Shown piece after piece: positions 1-7,221 of a stretch of 7,893 bases of DNA. The stretch's first letter is position 1. Each line of letters opens with the position of its first letter. The stretch covers positions 1-7,893 of the forward strand of contig JANJTI010000226.1 in the NCBI GenBank assembly GCA_024711185.1. The letters run 5' to 3'. The DNA comes from Brevundimonas sp. (GTDB lineage Bacteria; Pseudomonadota; Alphaproteobacteria; Caulobacterales; Caulobacteraceae). A model generated the notes under the pieces. That model saw only the letters and a program-made list of their open reading frames with translations, was not told the DNA's origin and did not search any database. The translations under genes were made by a program, and so were the position numbers.

Positions 1-64
1 CGCCGCCGCCGACGAGGCCGGGATCGCCATGGCCTTCACCGGCGTGCGGGTGTTCCGGCACTGA
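1..64 (+). CDS. purH: PurH C-terminal end (partial, 5' end outside window)
   Basis: Twenty codons in frame 2 run to a TGA at 62-64 and end in GIAMAFTGVRVFRH. This matches the very conserved C-terminus of bifunctional AICAR formyltransferase/IMP cyclohydrolase, which from family knowledge typically ends GIAM-x-FTG-x-RHFRH. The enzyme performs the last two steps of de novo IMP synthesis in the cytoplasm. One small departure is visible: Val stands where the family usually has the first His of RHFRH. Only the tail is present, so nothing can be said about the catalytic domains. From memory, purH in many alphaproteobacteria lies directly after a heparinase II/III-like gene in the order rpe-heparinase-purH. 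Here that pair sits about 1.5 kb downstream of purH instead. Confidence 0.8.
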   Translation, partial: AAADEAGIAMAFTGVRVFRH

Positions 65-84
65 CGGGAGCGGCTACCCTCTCA

Positions 85-192
85 GTCCCGGGGGGTCTCT
101 CCCGCGTCCCGGCGGCGTCGCGCCCATGTCGCGCCCGGGTCGCGTGTGTATCGCGCCAAGGTCGCGTCCTGTATCCGCGATGTCGCGATCCG
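85..192. repeat. Degenerate tandem repeat, ~11-bp period, GTCGCG core
   Basis: The core GTCGCG occurs at 117, 128, 139, 161 and 182, with ATCGCG at 150, so the spacing is exactly 11 bp from 117 to 161. Weaker GTCCCG/GTCTCT cores continue the phase upstream at 106 and 95, with one slipped by one base at 85. A 10-bp unit at 172-181 shifts the last copy. Only the first six bases of each unit are conserved and the other five vary. A unit length that is not a multiple of three, and the absence of a credible reading frame, argue for a non-coding role. An 11-bp period would place every core on nearly the same face of the helix. I do not recognise a named family of repeats. Confidence 0.6.
89..104 (+). 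terminator. Possible hairpin after purH, no U-tract
   Basis: CGGGGG (89-94) can pair with CTCCCG (99-104) through one G-U pair, closing a GTCT tetraloop 25 bp after the purH stop. No T-run follows, so it is at best a weak or Rho-assisted terminator. It also overlaps the first units of the 11-bp repeat, so the pairing may be incidental. Confidence 0.22.
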
Positions 193-213
193 GCCTGGCC
201 GAATGCGTGGTCG

Positions 214-251
214 GGCTGACCGAAATCGTCCCTTGCGGCTGACCGGAATCG
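214..251 (+). promoter_or_regulatory. Pair of 15-bp direct repeats upstream of hydrolase promoter
   Basis: GGCTGACCGAAATCG (214-228) and GGCTGACCGGAATCG (237-251) match at 14 of 15 positions and start 23 bp apart, close to two helical turns. They end about 11 bp before the promoter-like -35 at 263. Position and spacing resemble a direct-repeat activator or repressor site for the downstream hydrolase gene. The binding protein is unknown and function is inferred from layout alone. Confidence 0.4.
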
Positions 252-262
252 CCTGCCGACTG

Positions 263-288
263 TTCACCGGCGGCAGGCCGGCTAAGCT
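263..288 (+). promoter_or_regulatory. Promoter-like element, probably leaderless, for the hydrolase
   Basis: TTCACCG (263-269), 11 bp, then GCTAAGCT (281-288) matches 5/7 and 5/8 of the Caulobacter housekeeping promoter consensus as I recall it (TTGACGS-N10-14-GCTANAWC). The -10 ends 7 nt before the ATG at 296, which would put the transcript start at or next to the start codon. No Shine-Dalgarno sequence precedes the ATG, in keeping with a leaderless mRNA. Confidence 0.4.
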
Positions 289-295
289 GCCCCGC

Positions 296-1096
296 ATGGA
301 CACCCTCGCCGCCCGCTGGGCCCGCCTCGAATCGCACGTCGCCGTGGTCGGCCCCGACGACGACCGGCCGCGGCCGGCGGTGATCCTGTTTCACGGCTGC
401 GGCGGCCTGCGCGACCATCTGCCGAAGTATGCGGCGGCGGCCAGGGCGGCCGGCTGGCGCGCCTTCATCGTCGACTCCTACGCCCCGCGCGGCTGGAGCC
501 GGAGCTTCGCCATGGCCACCGTCTGCACCGGCCTGTTGCTGCGCGGCCACGAGCGGGCAGGCGACGTGCTGGCGGCGCTGGACGGCGTGTCCCGTCGCCG
601 GGACGTGGACCCGTCGAAGATCGCCCTCGCCGGCTGGAGCCACGGCGGCTGGGGCATCATGGAGGCGATGAGCTCCGAACGCCGGCCGGGCATGCTCGGC
701 CTGGCCAACCCCGGAGACGTCGCCCTCGACGGCGTGCTGGCGACCTACCTCGCCTATCCCTACGTCGGCGTCGCGGCGCTGAACCGCATGCGGCCGTGGC
801 GGCACTGCCCGAAGACCCTGGCCGTCATCGCCCGCTCCGACCACCTGACCAGCGTCCGCAACGCCGAGCGGGTCCACGCCATGATCCGCGATTGCGGGGC
901 CGAGGTGGAGACCTGGATCGCCGACGGCACCCACAGCTTCGACGAGCCGATGACCGCGCCGCCGATGCGCTATCACCCCGAACTGGCCGAGGAGGCGGTG
1001 CGGCGCTTCGCCGCCCTGCTGGAGGACGTCGCCGTCGCCCCTCAGGCCGCGACCGGCTCGACCGCCACCGAGGCGCGGATCGAGTTGGCCACGTAG
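296..1096 (+). CDS. Dienelactone hydrolase-family alpha/beta hydrolase
   Basis: This 266-residue cytoplasmic alpha/beta hydrolase has no visible signal peptide. The oxyanion-hole motif is HGCGG (33-37). The nucleophile elbow GWSHG puts Ser at 115, and likely partners are Asp182 (ARSDH) and His213 (DGTHSF). Classical dienelactone hydrolase uses a Cys nucleophile, so this is a Ser-type relative whose substrate cannot be read from sequence; a carboxylester or similar bond is the family expectation. The start at 296 was chosen because the catalytic fold begins soon after it. In-frame ATGs at 146 and 203 would translate the repeat region into non-conserved Arg-rich sequence. No ribosome-binding site is visible, and a promoter element lies just upstream. 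The last ~18 codons overlap the 3' end of the opposing OsmC gene and lie beyond the hydrolase fold. Confidence 0.85.
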   Translation: MDTLAARWARLESHVAVVGPDDDRPRPAVILFHGCGGLRDHLPKYAAAARAAGWRAFIVDSYAPRGWSRSFAMATVCTGLLLRGHERAGDVLAALDGVSRRRDVDPSKIALAGWSHGGWGIMEAMSSERRPGMLGLANPGDVALDGVLATYLAYPYVGVAALNRMRPWRHCPKTLAVIARSDHLTSVRNAERVHAMIRDCGAEVETWIADGTHSFDEPMTAPPMRYHPELAEEAVRRFAALLEDVAVAPQAATGSTATEARIELAT

Positions 1097-1509
1097 CAGG
1101 CCTCGTGGGCGCGGTGATGCAGATCGTCCAGCGCCGCGGCGTCGGGCCGCGTCTCGCCCGAGAAGGCGACCGCGGGCCGCAGGGTCACGGCCGTGATCGA
1201 CACCTTGCCCCGTTCGTCCTTGCCCAGCACGCCGACCGCCTCGTCCCGATAGCTGTCGACGACGAAGCCCGCCCGCGCCGCATAGGCGAGGAAGAACAGC
1301 ATGTGGCAGCTCGAGACCGCCGCCACCAGGGCCTCCTCCGGGTCGACCGCGCCCGGGTCCGAGAGCGGCTCCGGCACGCTGGACGGCGCCGAGGACCCGC
1401 GCACCACCGCCCCGCCGTCGAAGCGCCACTCGTGGGCGCGGGCGTAGCGGTTGTCGAGGAAGGGCTGATCGCCCCGGGTCCATTCCACCGTGGCGAGATG
1501 CTGGCTCAT
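1042..1509 (-). CDS. OsmC/Ohr-family peroxiredoxin
   Basis: This 155-residue protein has the usual OsmC-family length. The diagnostic stretch DPEEALVAAVSSCHM (56-70) carries Glu59 and the first redox Cys68, and the second redox Cys138 lies in HEACYVANSI (135-144). Arg37 probably corresponds to the conserved N-terminal Arg. Family members reduce organic or fatty-acid hydroperoxides in the cytoplasm through the two cysteines, usually recharged by a lipoylated dithiol protein. Which subgroup (Ohr, OsmC or YhfA-like) this is cannot be settled here. The start is supported by GGAG (1519 down to 1516) six bases before ATG. It is divergent from rpe, with 98 bp between the start codons, and overlaps the hydrolase gene tail to tail by 55 bp. 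TACAGT (1541 down to 1536) is a possible -10, but I find no convincing -35. Confidence 0.9.
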   Translation of the reverse strand: MSQHLATVEWTRGDQPFLDNRYARAHEWRFDGGAVVRGSSAPSSVPEPLSDPGAVDPEEALVAAVSSCHMLFFLAYAARAGFVVDSYRDEAVGVLGKDERGKVSITAVTLRPAVAFSGETRPDAAALDDLHHRAHEACYVANSIRASVAVEPVAA

Positions 1510-1572
1510 TGCGTACTCCGCATGTCAGGCCCCTTACTGTAGAGCTTGGCGGCCGGCTGACCACCCCTCCGC

Positions 1573-1600
1573 TTGCCCGCGCGGTCGCACGGCCTTATCC
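1573..1600 (+). promoter_or_regulatory. Weak promoter-like element abutting rpe start
   Basis: TTGCCCG (1573-1579) and CCTTATCC (1593-1600) are 13 bp apart; read in the E. coli register this is TTGCCC-N17-TATCCG. The element ends 7 nt before the ATG at 1608. The match is weaker than for the other two candidates in this window. GGAGG at 1601-1605 lies only 2 nt from the ATG, too close to be an effective Shine-Dalgarno site. It is also half of an inverted repeat (GGCCT 1591-1595 / AGGCC 1603-1607). Confidence 0.3.
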
Positions 1601-1607
1601 GGAGGCC

Positions 1608-2263
<656 letters not shown>

Positions 2264-2267
<4 letters not shown>

Positions 2268-4075
2268 GCCCGCTCGGCCCCTTCGCCCGTCCCGAAGGCT
2301 CAGCCCCGCCGCCCGGGGAAATTCCGGGCCTGCGCGGCGCACCGATGCGCACGCCCGTGCGGACCGCCGGGCCATCGACCGGCCCGTCGCTGTGGCCCGC
2401 CATCGCCGGGCGCCTCCTGACCCGCCAGCTGTGGATCGAGCTCTACGGCCTGCCCGGCTACACCCAGACGCTGAAGGGCCGCGCCGCCGCCGGGTTCGCC
2501 TCCACGCCGCGAGACTTCCGGCCCGTCGATCCGGCCGTCGGCAAGAGCGTGCTCGGCGGCCGCTTCCCCCTCGCCGGCTCCGCGCTCGACGTTCCGCCTC
2601 CGGAGGATCCATTCAACCGGCCCAGTCCGACCCGCGCCTTCGCCGTCGAACTGCACAGTTTCGCCTGGCTGCCGTCTCTGATGCAGCAGGGCGAGCGCGG
2701 CGCCCGCGAGGCGGTGCGGCTGACCTTGGCGTGGTCCGAGGTTTTCGCACGCTGGTCGCCCTTCGCCTGGGATCCCGACATCCTGGCGCGGCGCGCCTTC
2801 AACCTGGCCTGCGCCGCCCGGCGCATGGGACAGGTCGCCAGCGAAGCCGAGCGTCTGCGCCTCGCCGACGTCCTCGGTCGGCAGGGGCGTCAGCTGCTGC
2901 GCCCGCCGGGCGGGGTGGCGACCCTCGCCGAGCGGCTCGTCGCCGCGGCGGTGGCCGGCTGCGTCGTCGCCGGCCCGGCCGGAGCCGGTCTGCGCCGGTC
3001 CGCCCTGCGTCGCCTGCCGCGTGCGCTCGACCGGGCCGTGCTGCCCGACGGCTCCCACGCCAGCCGCAGCCCGGAGGCCGGGCTGGAGCTGCTGCTCGAT
3101 CTCCTCACCCTGGAGGACGGCCTCGGGCAGGTGTCGGAACCGGCCCCCGAAGCCCTTCGGCTGGCGATCGGCCGGCTGCAGCAGGCGGTGCGGCTGGGCG
3201 CCCTGCCGGACGGGCGGCTGGCCACCTTCCAGGGCGGCGCCGCTTCCACGCCCGCGCGGGGGGCCGCGGCGCTGGGCGAGCCGGTCGAGACCGGCGGCTC
3301 GACCGCGTCCGGAACGGTCGGCGGCCTCGTCCGCCTGCGCACGCCGCTGCTCACGGTCGTGGCCGATGCGGCCCCTCCGGCGCGGGGCGCCTGGTCGTCC
3401 GCCGCCTGCGCCCAGCCGCTGGCGCTGGAGATCCTGTGCGGCAAGGACCGGCTGGTCACCGGCTGCGGCTGGACCCCGCGGGCCGCCGACCGCCAGGGGC
3501 TGCGCCTGCCGCCGGGTCACTCCACCCTGACACTGGGCGAAACCACCCCCGGCGAGCCGCTCGCCGGCTGGAAGGGCGATCTCCTCGGTCCGAGGCTGGT
3601 GGGTCGGCCGTTCCACGTGGAGGTCCAGCAGCGCGACGGCGAAGGCGCCGTGTGGCTCGAGATCGAACACGACGGCTGGGTCCACGGCTTCGGCCTGCTG
3701 CACCAGCGGCGGCTCTATCTCGACCAGCGGCTCGACGAGCTGCGCGCCGAGGAGCGGCTGCATCCCGCGCCGGGTCAGAAGGACGTGATCCGGCCCATCG
3801 CGGCGCCCTATGCGGTGCGCTTCCAGCTTGAGCCCGGAGTGCAGGCCTCCCTGGCCCGCGACCGGCGCTCCATCCTGCTGCGCGGCCACTCCGGCCGCGG
3901 CTGGTGGTTCCGCACCGACGGGCCCGACGTGGCCATCGAACCCTCGGTCCACATCGACGAGGGCCTGACCCGTCGCTCCCTGCAGATCGTCGTCCGCGGT
4001 TCGGCCCGCACGGACTCGGAAACCCGCATCCGCTGGAAGCTCAGCCCGGCCGGGGCCGGCGGCGATCCGACTTGA
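2264..4075 (+). CDS. Heparinase II/III-like protein
   Basis: This 603-residue protein has no evident signal peptide. The N-terminal half reads as an alpha/alpha-toroid, with the GGRFPLAG motif near 98-105, ELHSFAWL (129-136) and LPDGSHASR (260-268) containing His265. The C-terminal half, from about 350, is the beta-sandwich Hepar_II_III domain, with ALEILCG (387-393), HDGWVHGFGLLHQRRLYL (469-486) and ERLHP. The fold belongs to polysaccharide lyases, but the cytoplasmic alphaproteobacterial members next to rpe have, to my knowledge, no assigned substrate. The GTG start at 2264 overlaps the rpe stop by 4 bp (GTGA). The ATG at 2345 would remove a 27-residue Pro/Gly-rich leader with weaker codon bias and is a real alternative (576 residues). 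Cys382 and Gly lie where I recall conserved His and Asn, so lyase activity is uncertain. Confidence 0.87.
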
Positions 4076-4141
4076 GTGCGACGCCGATCGGGACCATCTG
4101 AACGGCTTCCGCGTTACGACTGATCCGAGCCCAGGACCGCC

Positions 4142-5038
4142 ATGACCTTCGCCGACCCGACCGCCCTGCCCGACGATCTGATCAAGGAGGGCTCCGACGC
4201 GTCCTTCATGAAGGACGTGGTCGAGGCCTCGAAGACCCAGCCGGTTCTGGTCGACTTCTGGGCGACCTGGTGCGGCCCCTGTCGCCAGCTGACCCCCGCT
4301 TTGGAGAAGGCGGTCCGCGCCGCCAAGGGCGCGGTCAGGCTGGTCAAGGTCGACGTCGACCGGAATCCCGCCTACGCCGGCCAACTGCGCGTGCAGTCGA
4401 TCCCGACCGTCTACGCCTTCGTCGACGGCCAGCCGGTGGATGGCTTCCAGGGCGCGGTCCCGGAGAGCCAGCTCAAGGCCTTTATCGACAAGCTGACCGG
4501 CGGCGCCTCGGGGAACTCCGACATCGAACAGCTGCTGTCGCTGGGCGAGGAGTCGCTGTCGCTGAACGACCTGGGCGGCGCCGCCCAGGCCTTCGCCCAG
4601 GTGCTGACGCTGGAGCCGGGCCACGAGACGGCCATCGCCGGCATGGCGCGGGTCTATCTCGCCGATGGCGACGCGGACCAGGCCCGGCAGACCATCGCCA
4701 TGGCCCCGGCGGATTCGAAGGAGCCGCTGGTCCAGTCGGTGCGCGCCCAGCTCTCCCTCGCCTCGGCCGCTCCGGCGGGGGCCGAGGCCGAAATCGAGTC
4801 CCGCCTGGCCGCGGACCCGAACGATCATCAGGCCCGCTTCGACCTCGCCCAGGCCCGCGCCGCCGCCGGCGACCTCGCCGGCGCGGTCGACCATCTGCTC
4901 AAAATCGTCGCCGCCGACCGCGACTGGAACGACCAGGCCGCCCGCAAGCAGCTGCTGACCATCTTCGAGGCGGCGGGCGCGACGTCGGAGGTCGCCCGCG
5001 ACGGCCGTCGCCGCCTGTCTTCACTGCTGTTCGCCTGA
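4142..5038 (+). CDS. cnoX: CnoX/YbbN-type thioredoxin-TPR chaperedoxin
   Basis: This 298-residue cytoplasmic protein starts with a thioredoxin domain (about 12-118) that has active site WCGPC (43-47), the preceding DFWAT, and cis-Pro88 in SIPTV. TPR-like helical repeats follow from about 127 to 290 and include LGGAAQAFAQVL, GDADQARQTI and GDLAGAVDHLLKIVA. That order and length fit CnoX (formerly YbbN), which protects clients during oxidative stress and passes them to GroEL. Unlike E. coli CnoX, which lacks a full CxxC, this copy has both cysteines and should be redox-active, as described for the Caulobacter protein. The end GRRRLSSLLF resembles the C-terminal helix that contacts GroEL in E. 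coli. AGGA (4133-4136) lies 5 nt before ATG. The 66-bp upstream gap holds only a poor promoter match (TTGAGTG 4072-4078, GGACCATC 4091-4098) and no clear terminator. Confidence 0.9.
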   Translation: MTFADPTALPDDLIKEGSDASFMKDVVEASKTQPVLVDFWATWCGPCRQLTPALEKAVRAAKGAVRLVKVDVDRNPAYAGQLRVQSIPTVYAFVDGQPVDGFQGAVPESQLKAFIDKLTGGASGNSDIEQLLSLGEESLSLNDLGGAAQAFAQVLTLEPGHETAIAGMARVYLADGDADQARQTIAMAPADSKEPLVQSVRAQLSLASAAPAGAEAEIESRLAADPNDHQARFDLAQARAAAGDLAGAVDHLLKIVAADRDWNDQAARKQLLTIFEAAGATSEVARDGRRRLSSLLFA

Positions 5039-5043
5039 GGAGG
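5038..5043 (+). promoter_or_regulatory. Perfect Shine-Dalgarno fixing a GTG start
   Basis: AGGAGG begins on the last base of the cnoX stop codon and lies 5 nt before GTG at 5049. This is the strongest ribosome-binding site in the window and decides the non-ATG start of the LON-domain gene. Confidence 0.85.
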
Positions 5044-5048
5044 GGCCG

Positions 5049-5708
5049 GTGGCTCAGGGATATGTCAGGGCCGCCGACCTGCCGCAGGTCATCCCGGTAT
5101 TTCCTCTGGACGGGGTGCTGTTGCTGCCGCGCGGGCAGCTGCCGCTGAACATCTTCGAGCCGCGCTACCTCAACATGGTCGACGACGCCATGGCCGGGGA
5201 CCGCATCATCGGCATGATCCAGCCGGCCGGCGGGCCGCGCCGGCTGCCCAGCCTCTCCCCGGTGGGCTGCGCCGGACGCATCACCAGCTTCGCCGAGACC
5301 TCGGACGGGCGGTATCTGATCACCCTGACCGGCTGCTCCCGCTTCCGGGTGCAGGCCGAGCTGCCGGTTCAGACGCCGTATCGGCAGGTGCGCGCCCAGT
5401 TCGCCCCCTTTGAGGGCGACCTCGTCGCGCCGCCCGCCGGCGAGGGCGCGCTTGACCGCGAGAACCTGCTCGAGGCGCTCAGGGCCTATCTGGAGACCCG
5501 CGGCCTCGACATCGACTGGGAGACCGCCGAGACGGCCCCGCCCGAGGCCCTGGTCAACAGCCTGGCCATGGCCCTGCCGTTCGAGCCGCCGGAGAAGCAG
5601 GCCCTGCTCGAGGCTCCGGACCTCGACGGCCGCGCGGCCGTGCTAACAGCCCTGATGCGCATCGACGCCGCCGGCGACGGCGACGGCGAGATGGGCTCGA
5701 TCCAGTAG
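5049..5708 (+). CDS. Stand-alone LON substrate-binding-domain protein
   Basis: This 219-residue protein has only the N-terminal LON (PF02190-type) domain. Seen are [18 protein letters not shown] (16-33), [10 protein letters not shown] (34-43), GCAGRI (73-78) and GCSRFRV (95-101), followed by a helical part with [20 protein letters not shown] (170-189). No Walker A/B ATPase motif and no Ser-Lys protease dyad are present, and the length leaves no room for them, so it is not Lon protease. Such solo LON proteins are widespread in proteobacteria without a firm function; in Lon and in cereblon this fold recognises substrates. The GTG start is set by AGGAGG. It lies 10 bp after cnoX and 10 bp before the Trm112-like gene, so the three are probably one operon, hinting at a role in protein quality control (inference). 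Confidence 0.92.
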   Translation: MAQGYVRAADLPQVIPVFPLDGVLLLPRGQLPLNIFEPRYLNMVDDAMAGDRIIGMIQPAGGPRRLPSLSPVGCAGRITSFAETSDGRYLITLTGCSRFRVQAELPVQTPYRQVRAQFAPFEGDLVAPPAGEGALDRENLLEALRAYLETRGLDIDWETAETAPPEALVNSLAMALPFEPPEKQALLEAPDLDGRAAVLTALMRIDAAGDGDGEMGSIQ

Positions 5709-5718
5709 GAACCCTGCC

Positions 5719-5913
5719 ATGTCCGACGCCTTCCACACCCCCGCCGCCGTCGACCCGCGCCTGCTGGAGGTGCTCGTCTGCCCCGCCACGCGCGGCCGGC
5801 TGAGCTACGACCGCGAGCGCCAGGAACTGGTCTCGAAGGGGGCGAAGCTGGCCTATCCGATCCGCGACGGCGTGCCGATCATGCTGCCGGAAGAGGCGCG
5901 CAGGCTGGACTGA
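5719..5913 (+). CDS. Trm112/UPF0434 (YcaR-like) small protein
   Basis: This 64-residue protein shows [17 protein letters not shown] (15-31), then [21 protein letters not shown], the standard core of the YcaR/UPF0434 branch of the Trm112 family. In eukaryotes and archaea Trm112 is a zinc-binding activator of methyltransferases; the bacterial role is not settled. Only Cys21 remains: the usual CPxC is CPAT, so a zinc site is unlikely. From memory, CPxT is common in alphaproteobacterial members, so this is lineage-typical rather than a defect. AGGA (5707-5710) overlaps the upstream stop and lies 8 nt before the ATG. It is the last gene of the cnoX cluster, with its stop one base from the stop of the convergent ubiH-like gene. 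Confidence 0.9.
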   Translation: MSDAFHTPAAVDPRLLEVLVCPATRGRLSYDRERQELVSKGAKLAYPIRDGVPIMLPEEARRLD

Positions 5914-5914
5914 G

Positions 5915-7165
5915 CTACAGCGCCTCCCCGCGCAGCAGGCGCGGCAGGTCGCCGGTGGCGCCGCCGGCCTCGTGCATGAAGGCGCGGCGCAGCGGCGCGA
6001 TGCGGTTGACCACGGCGATGCCGAGGTCCCGCGCCAGCCGCACCGGCGGCAGATCGTTCGAGAACAGCCGCACGAAGCCGTCGAAGCCGGCCGCCAGGGC
6101 GGCGTTGTCGAAGCGTCGCCAGCGGGCGTAGCGCTCCAGCACCGTCCCGGCCCCGATATCCTCGCCCAGGCGCGCCGCCTCGGTCAGCACCTCGGCCAGG
6201 GCGGCGACATCCTTCAGTCCCATGTTCAGTCCCTGTCCTGCCACCGGGTGCACGCCGTGGGCGGCGTCGCCCACCAGCGCGATGCGAGGCGCCGTCAGCC
6301 GCTCGGCCAGCAGCAGGGAGAGCGGATAGACGAACCTCGGCCCCACAACCGTCACGTCCTCCAGGAAGTCCCCGAAGCGCCGCATCAGATGGGCGTGGAA
6401 GGCGGCGTCGGAGCAGGTCTTCAAAGCCTCCGCCCGGCGCGTGCTTTCGGTCCACACCAGGCTCGCGCGCCGCTCGGTCAGCGGCAGGATGGCGAACGGC
6501 CCGTCGGGCAGGAAGTATTCGTGGGCGACGTTCCCATGGTCGCGGCCGAGGGCCACGGTGGCGACCACCCCGCTCTGGCCGTAGCCCCAGCCGAGCGTGT
6601 CGATCTTCGCGGCCCGGCGCACCTGCGAGCCGCGACCCTCTGCCCCGACCACCAGCGGCGCCCCCAGCGTCGCCCCGTCCGAGAGCGTCACCGTCGCCCG
6701 TCCGGGACCGACCTCGACGTCCGACAGGGAAACCGGGGCACGCACCTCGATGCCGGCGGCCGTCACCGCCTCGGCCAGGGCCGAGCGAATGCGCCGGTTC
6801 TCGACCATGTAGCCCAGGGGCTCGCCGTGGGTCCGGTCGCCGATCTCGTCGGCGTCGAAGCGCAGGAAGGCCGGGGAGGCCGGGCGCGACGCCGCCCCCG
6901 GCCGCCGTCCGTCGGTGACGAGGATGCGGTCCATGCGGCAGGCATGGGGCCGGAGCGCCCCCCCGACGCCGAGCGCGTCCAGCATGCGGAAGGTCGAGAA
7001 GGCGATCGCCGTCGAGCGGCCGTCGAAGGTCGGGGCCAGCTGGGCGTCGAACGGCTGGGGATCGACCATGACGACCTTCAGCCCCCCCTGCGTCGCCGCC
7101 AGGGCGAAGGTCGCCCCGACCAGTCCCGCGCCGGCGATGATCACGTCATACGGTTCGCTGCTCAT
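5915..7165 (-). CDS. UbiH/UbiF/COQ6-family FAD hydroxylase (ubiquinone biosynthesis)
   Basis: This 416-residue class A flavin monooxygenase probably hydroxylates the ring of a ubiquinone precursor. The N-terminal Rossmann motif is GAGLVG (11-16) with Asp35 after beta-2. The NADPH/FAD DG motif appears as GAEGRGSQVR (174-183), Glu replacing the usual Asp. The GD motif LVGDAAHGVHPVAGQGLNMG (297-316), followed by LKDVAALAEVL, is the UbiH/COQ6 signature. Alphaproteobacteria use variable sets of these enzymes (UbiH, UbiF, UbiL, UbiM), so the hydroxylated position cannot be assigned. The start at 7165 was chosen because the flavin fold begins six residues in. An ATG at 7210 adds 15 unconserved residues and would run across the proposed promoter. 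No Shine-Dalgarno sequence is present; a strong -10 ends 7 nt upstream. It is divergent from ftsK. Confidence 0.93.
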   Translation of the reverse strand: MSSEPYDVIIAGAGLVGATFALAATQGGLKVVMVDPQPFDAQLAPTFDGRSTAIAFSTFRMLDALGVGGALRPHACRMDRILVTDGRRPGAASRPASPAFLRFDADEIGDRTHGEPLGYMVENRRIRSALAEAVTAAGIEVRAPVSLSDVEVGPGRATVTLSDGATLGAPLVVGAEGRGSQVRRAAKIDTLGWGYGQSGVVATVALGRDHGNVAHEYFLPDGPFAILPLTERRASLVWTESTRRAEALKTCSDAAFHAHLMRRFGDFLEDVTVVGPRFVYPLSLLLAERLTAPRIALVGDAAHGVHPVAGQGLNMGLKDVAALAEVLTEAARLGEDIGAGTVLERYARWRRFDNAALAAGFDGFVRLFSNDLPPVRLARDLGIAVVNRIAPLRRAFMHEAGGATGDLPRLLRGEAL

Positions 7166-7172
7166 GACCAGG

Positions 7173-7201
7173 GTTGTCGCGTCCCGGCGGGTCGGCGTCC
7201 A
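7173..7201 (-). promoter_or_regulatory. Promoter for the ubiH-like gene, probably leaderless
   Basis: On the minus strand TGGACGC (7201 to 7195), 14 bp, then GCGACAAC (7180 to 7173) matches 6/7 and 7/8 of the Caulobacter housekeeping consensus as I recall it (TTGACGS-N10-14-GCTANAWC). The -10 ends 7 nt before the ATG at 7165, so transcription should begin at or beside the start codon. It is the best promoter match in the window. Confidence 0.5.
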
Positions 7202-7221
7202 GTGCGGCATGACGTCGAGGG

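Noticed and set aside
85..192. CRISPR array
   Set aside because: Units are 11 bp with 6-bp cores; there are no 23-47 bp repeats with unique spacers and no cas genes nearby.
146..295. Upstream in-frame starts (146, 203) for the hydrolase
   Set aside because: They add Arg-rich sequence translated from the repeats and would start upstream of the promoter element; the fold begins after Met at 296.
74..1564. A 496-codon minus-strand frame opposite the hydrolase, overlapping the repeat array
   Set aside because: The GRDxGA-like protein repeats are simply the 11-bp DNA repeat read in three frames (33 bp = 11 codons). No conserved domain is visible.
4076..4141. Terminator between the heparinase-like gene and cnoX
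   Set aside because: I could find only imperfect short inverted stretches and no T-run; read-through cannot be excluded.
2300..4894. An 864-codon open frame on the minus strand across the heparinase-like and cnoX genes
   Set aside because: It is a mirror frame produced by high-GC codon use. It is Gly/Arg/Ala-rich, shows no family motif, and spans the boundary of two well-supported plus-strand genes.
5049..5708. Lon protease
   Set aside because: Only the N-terminal LON domain is present; no ATPase or Ser-Lys protease motifs, and length is 219 residues.
5779..5790. Loss of the second zinc cysteine (CPAT) in the Trm112-like protein as a sign of decay
   Set aside because: CPxT appears to be usual in alphaproteobacterial homologues and the rest of the core is well conserved.
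6631..6645. Glu for Asp in the DG motif (GAEG) of the ubiH-like protein as an inactivating change
   Set aside because: Conservative, and I recall GAEG in other alphaproteobacterial members; all other FAD motifs are intact.
7166..7210. Longer ubiH-like protein from the ATG at 7210
   Set aside because: It adds 15 unconserved residues before the flavin-binding strand and covers the best promoter match in the window.
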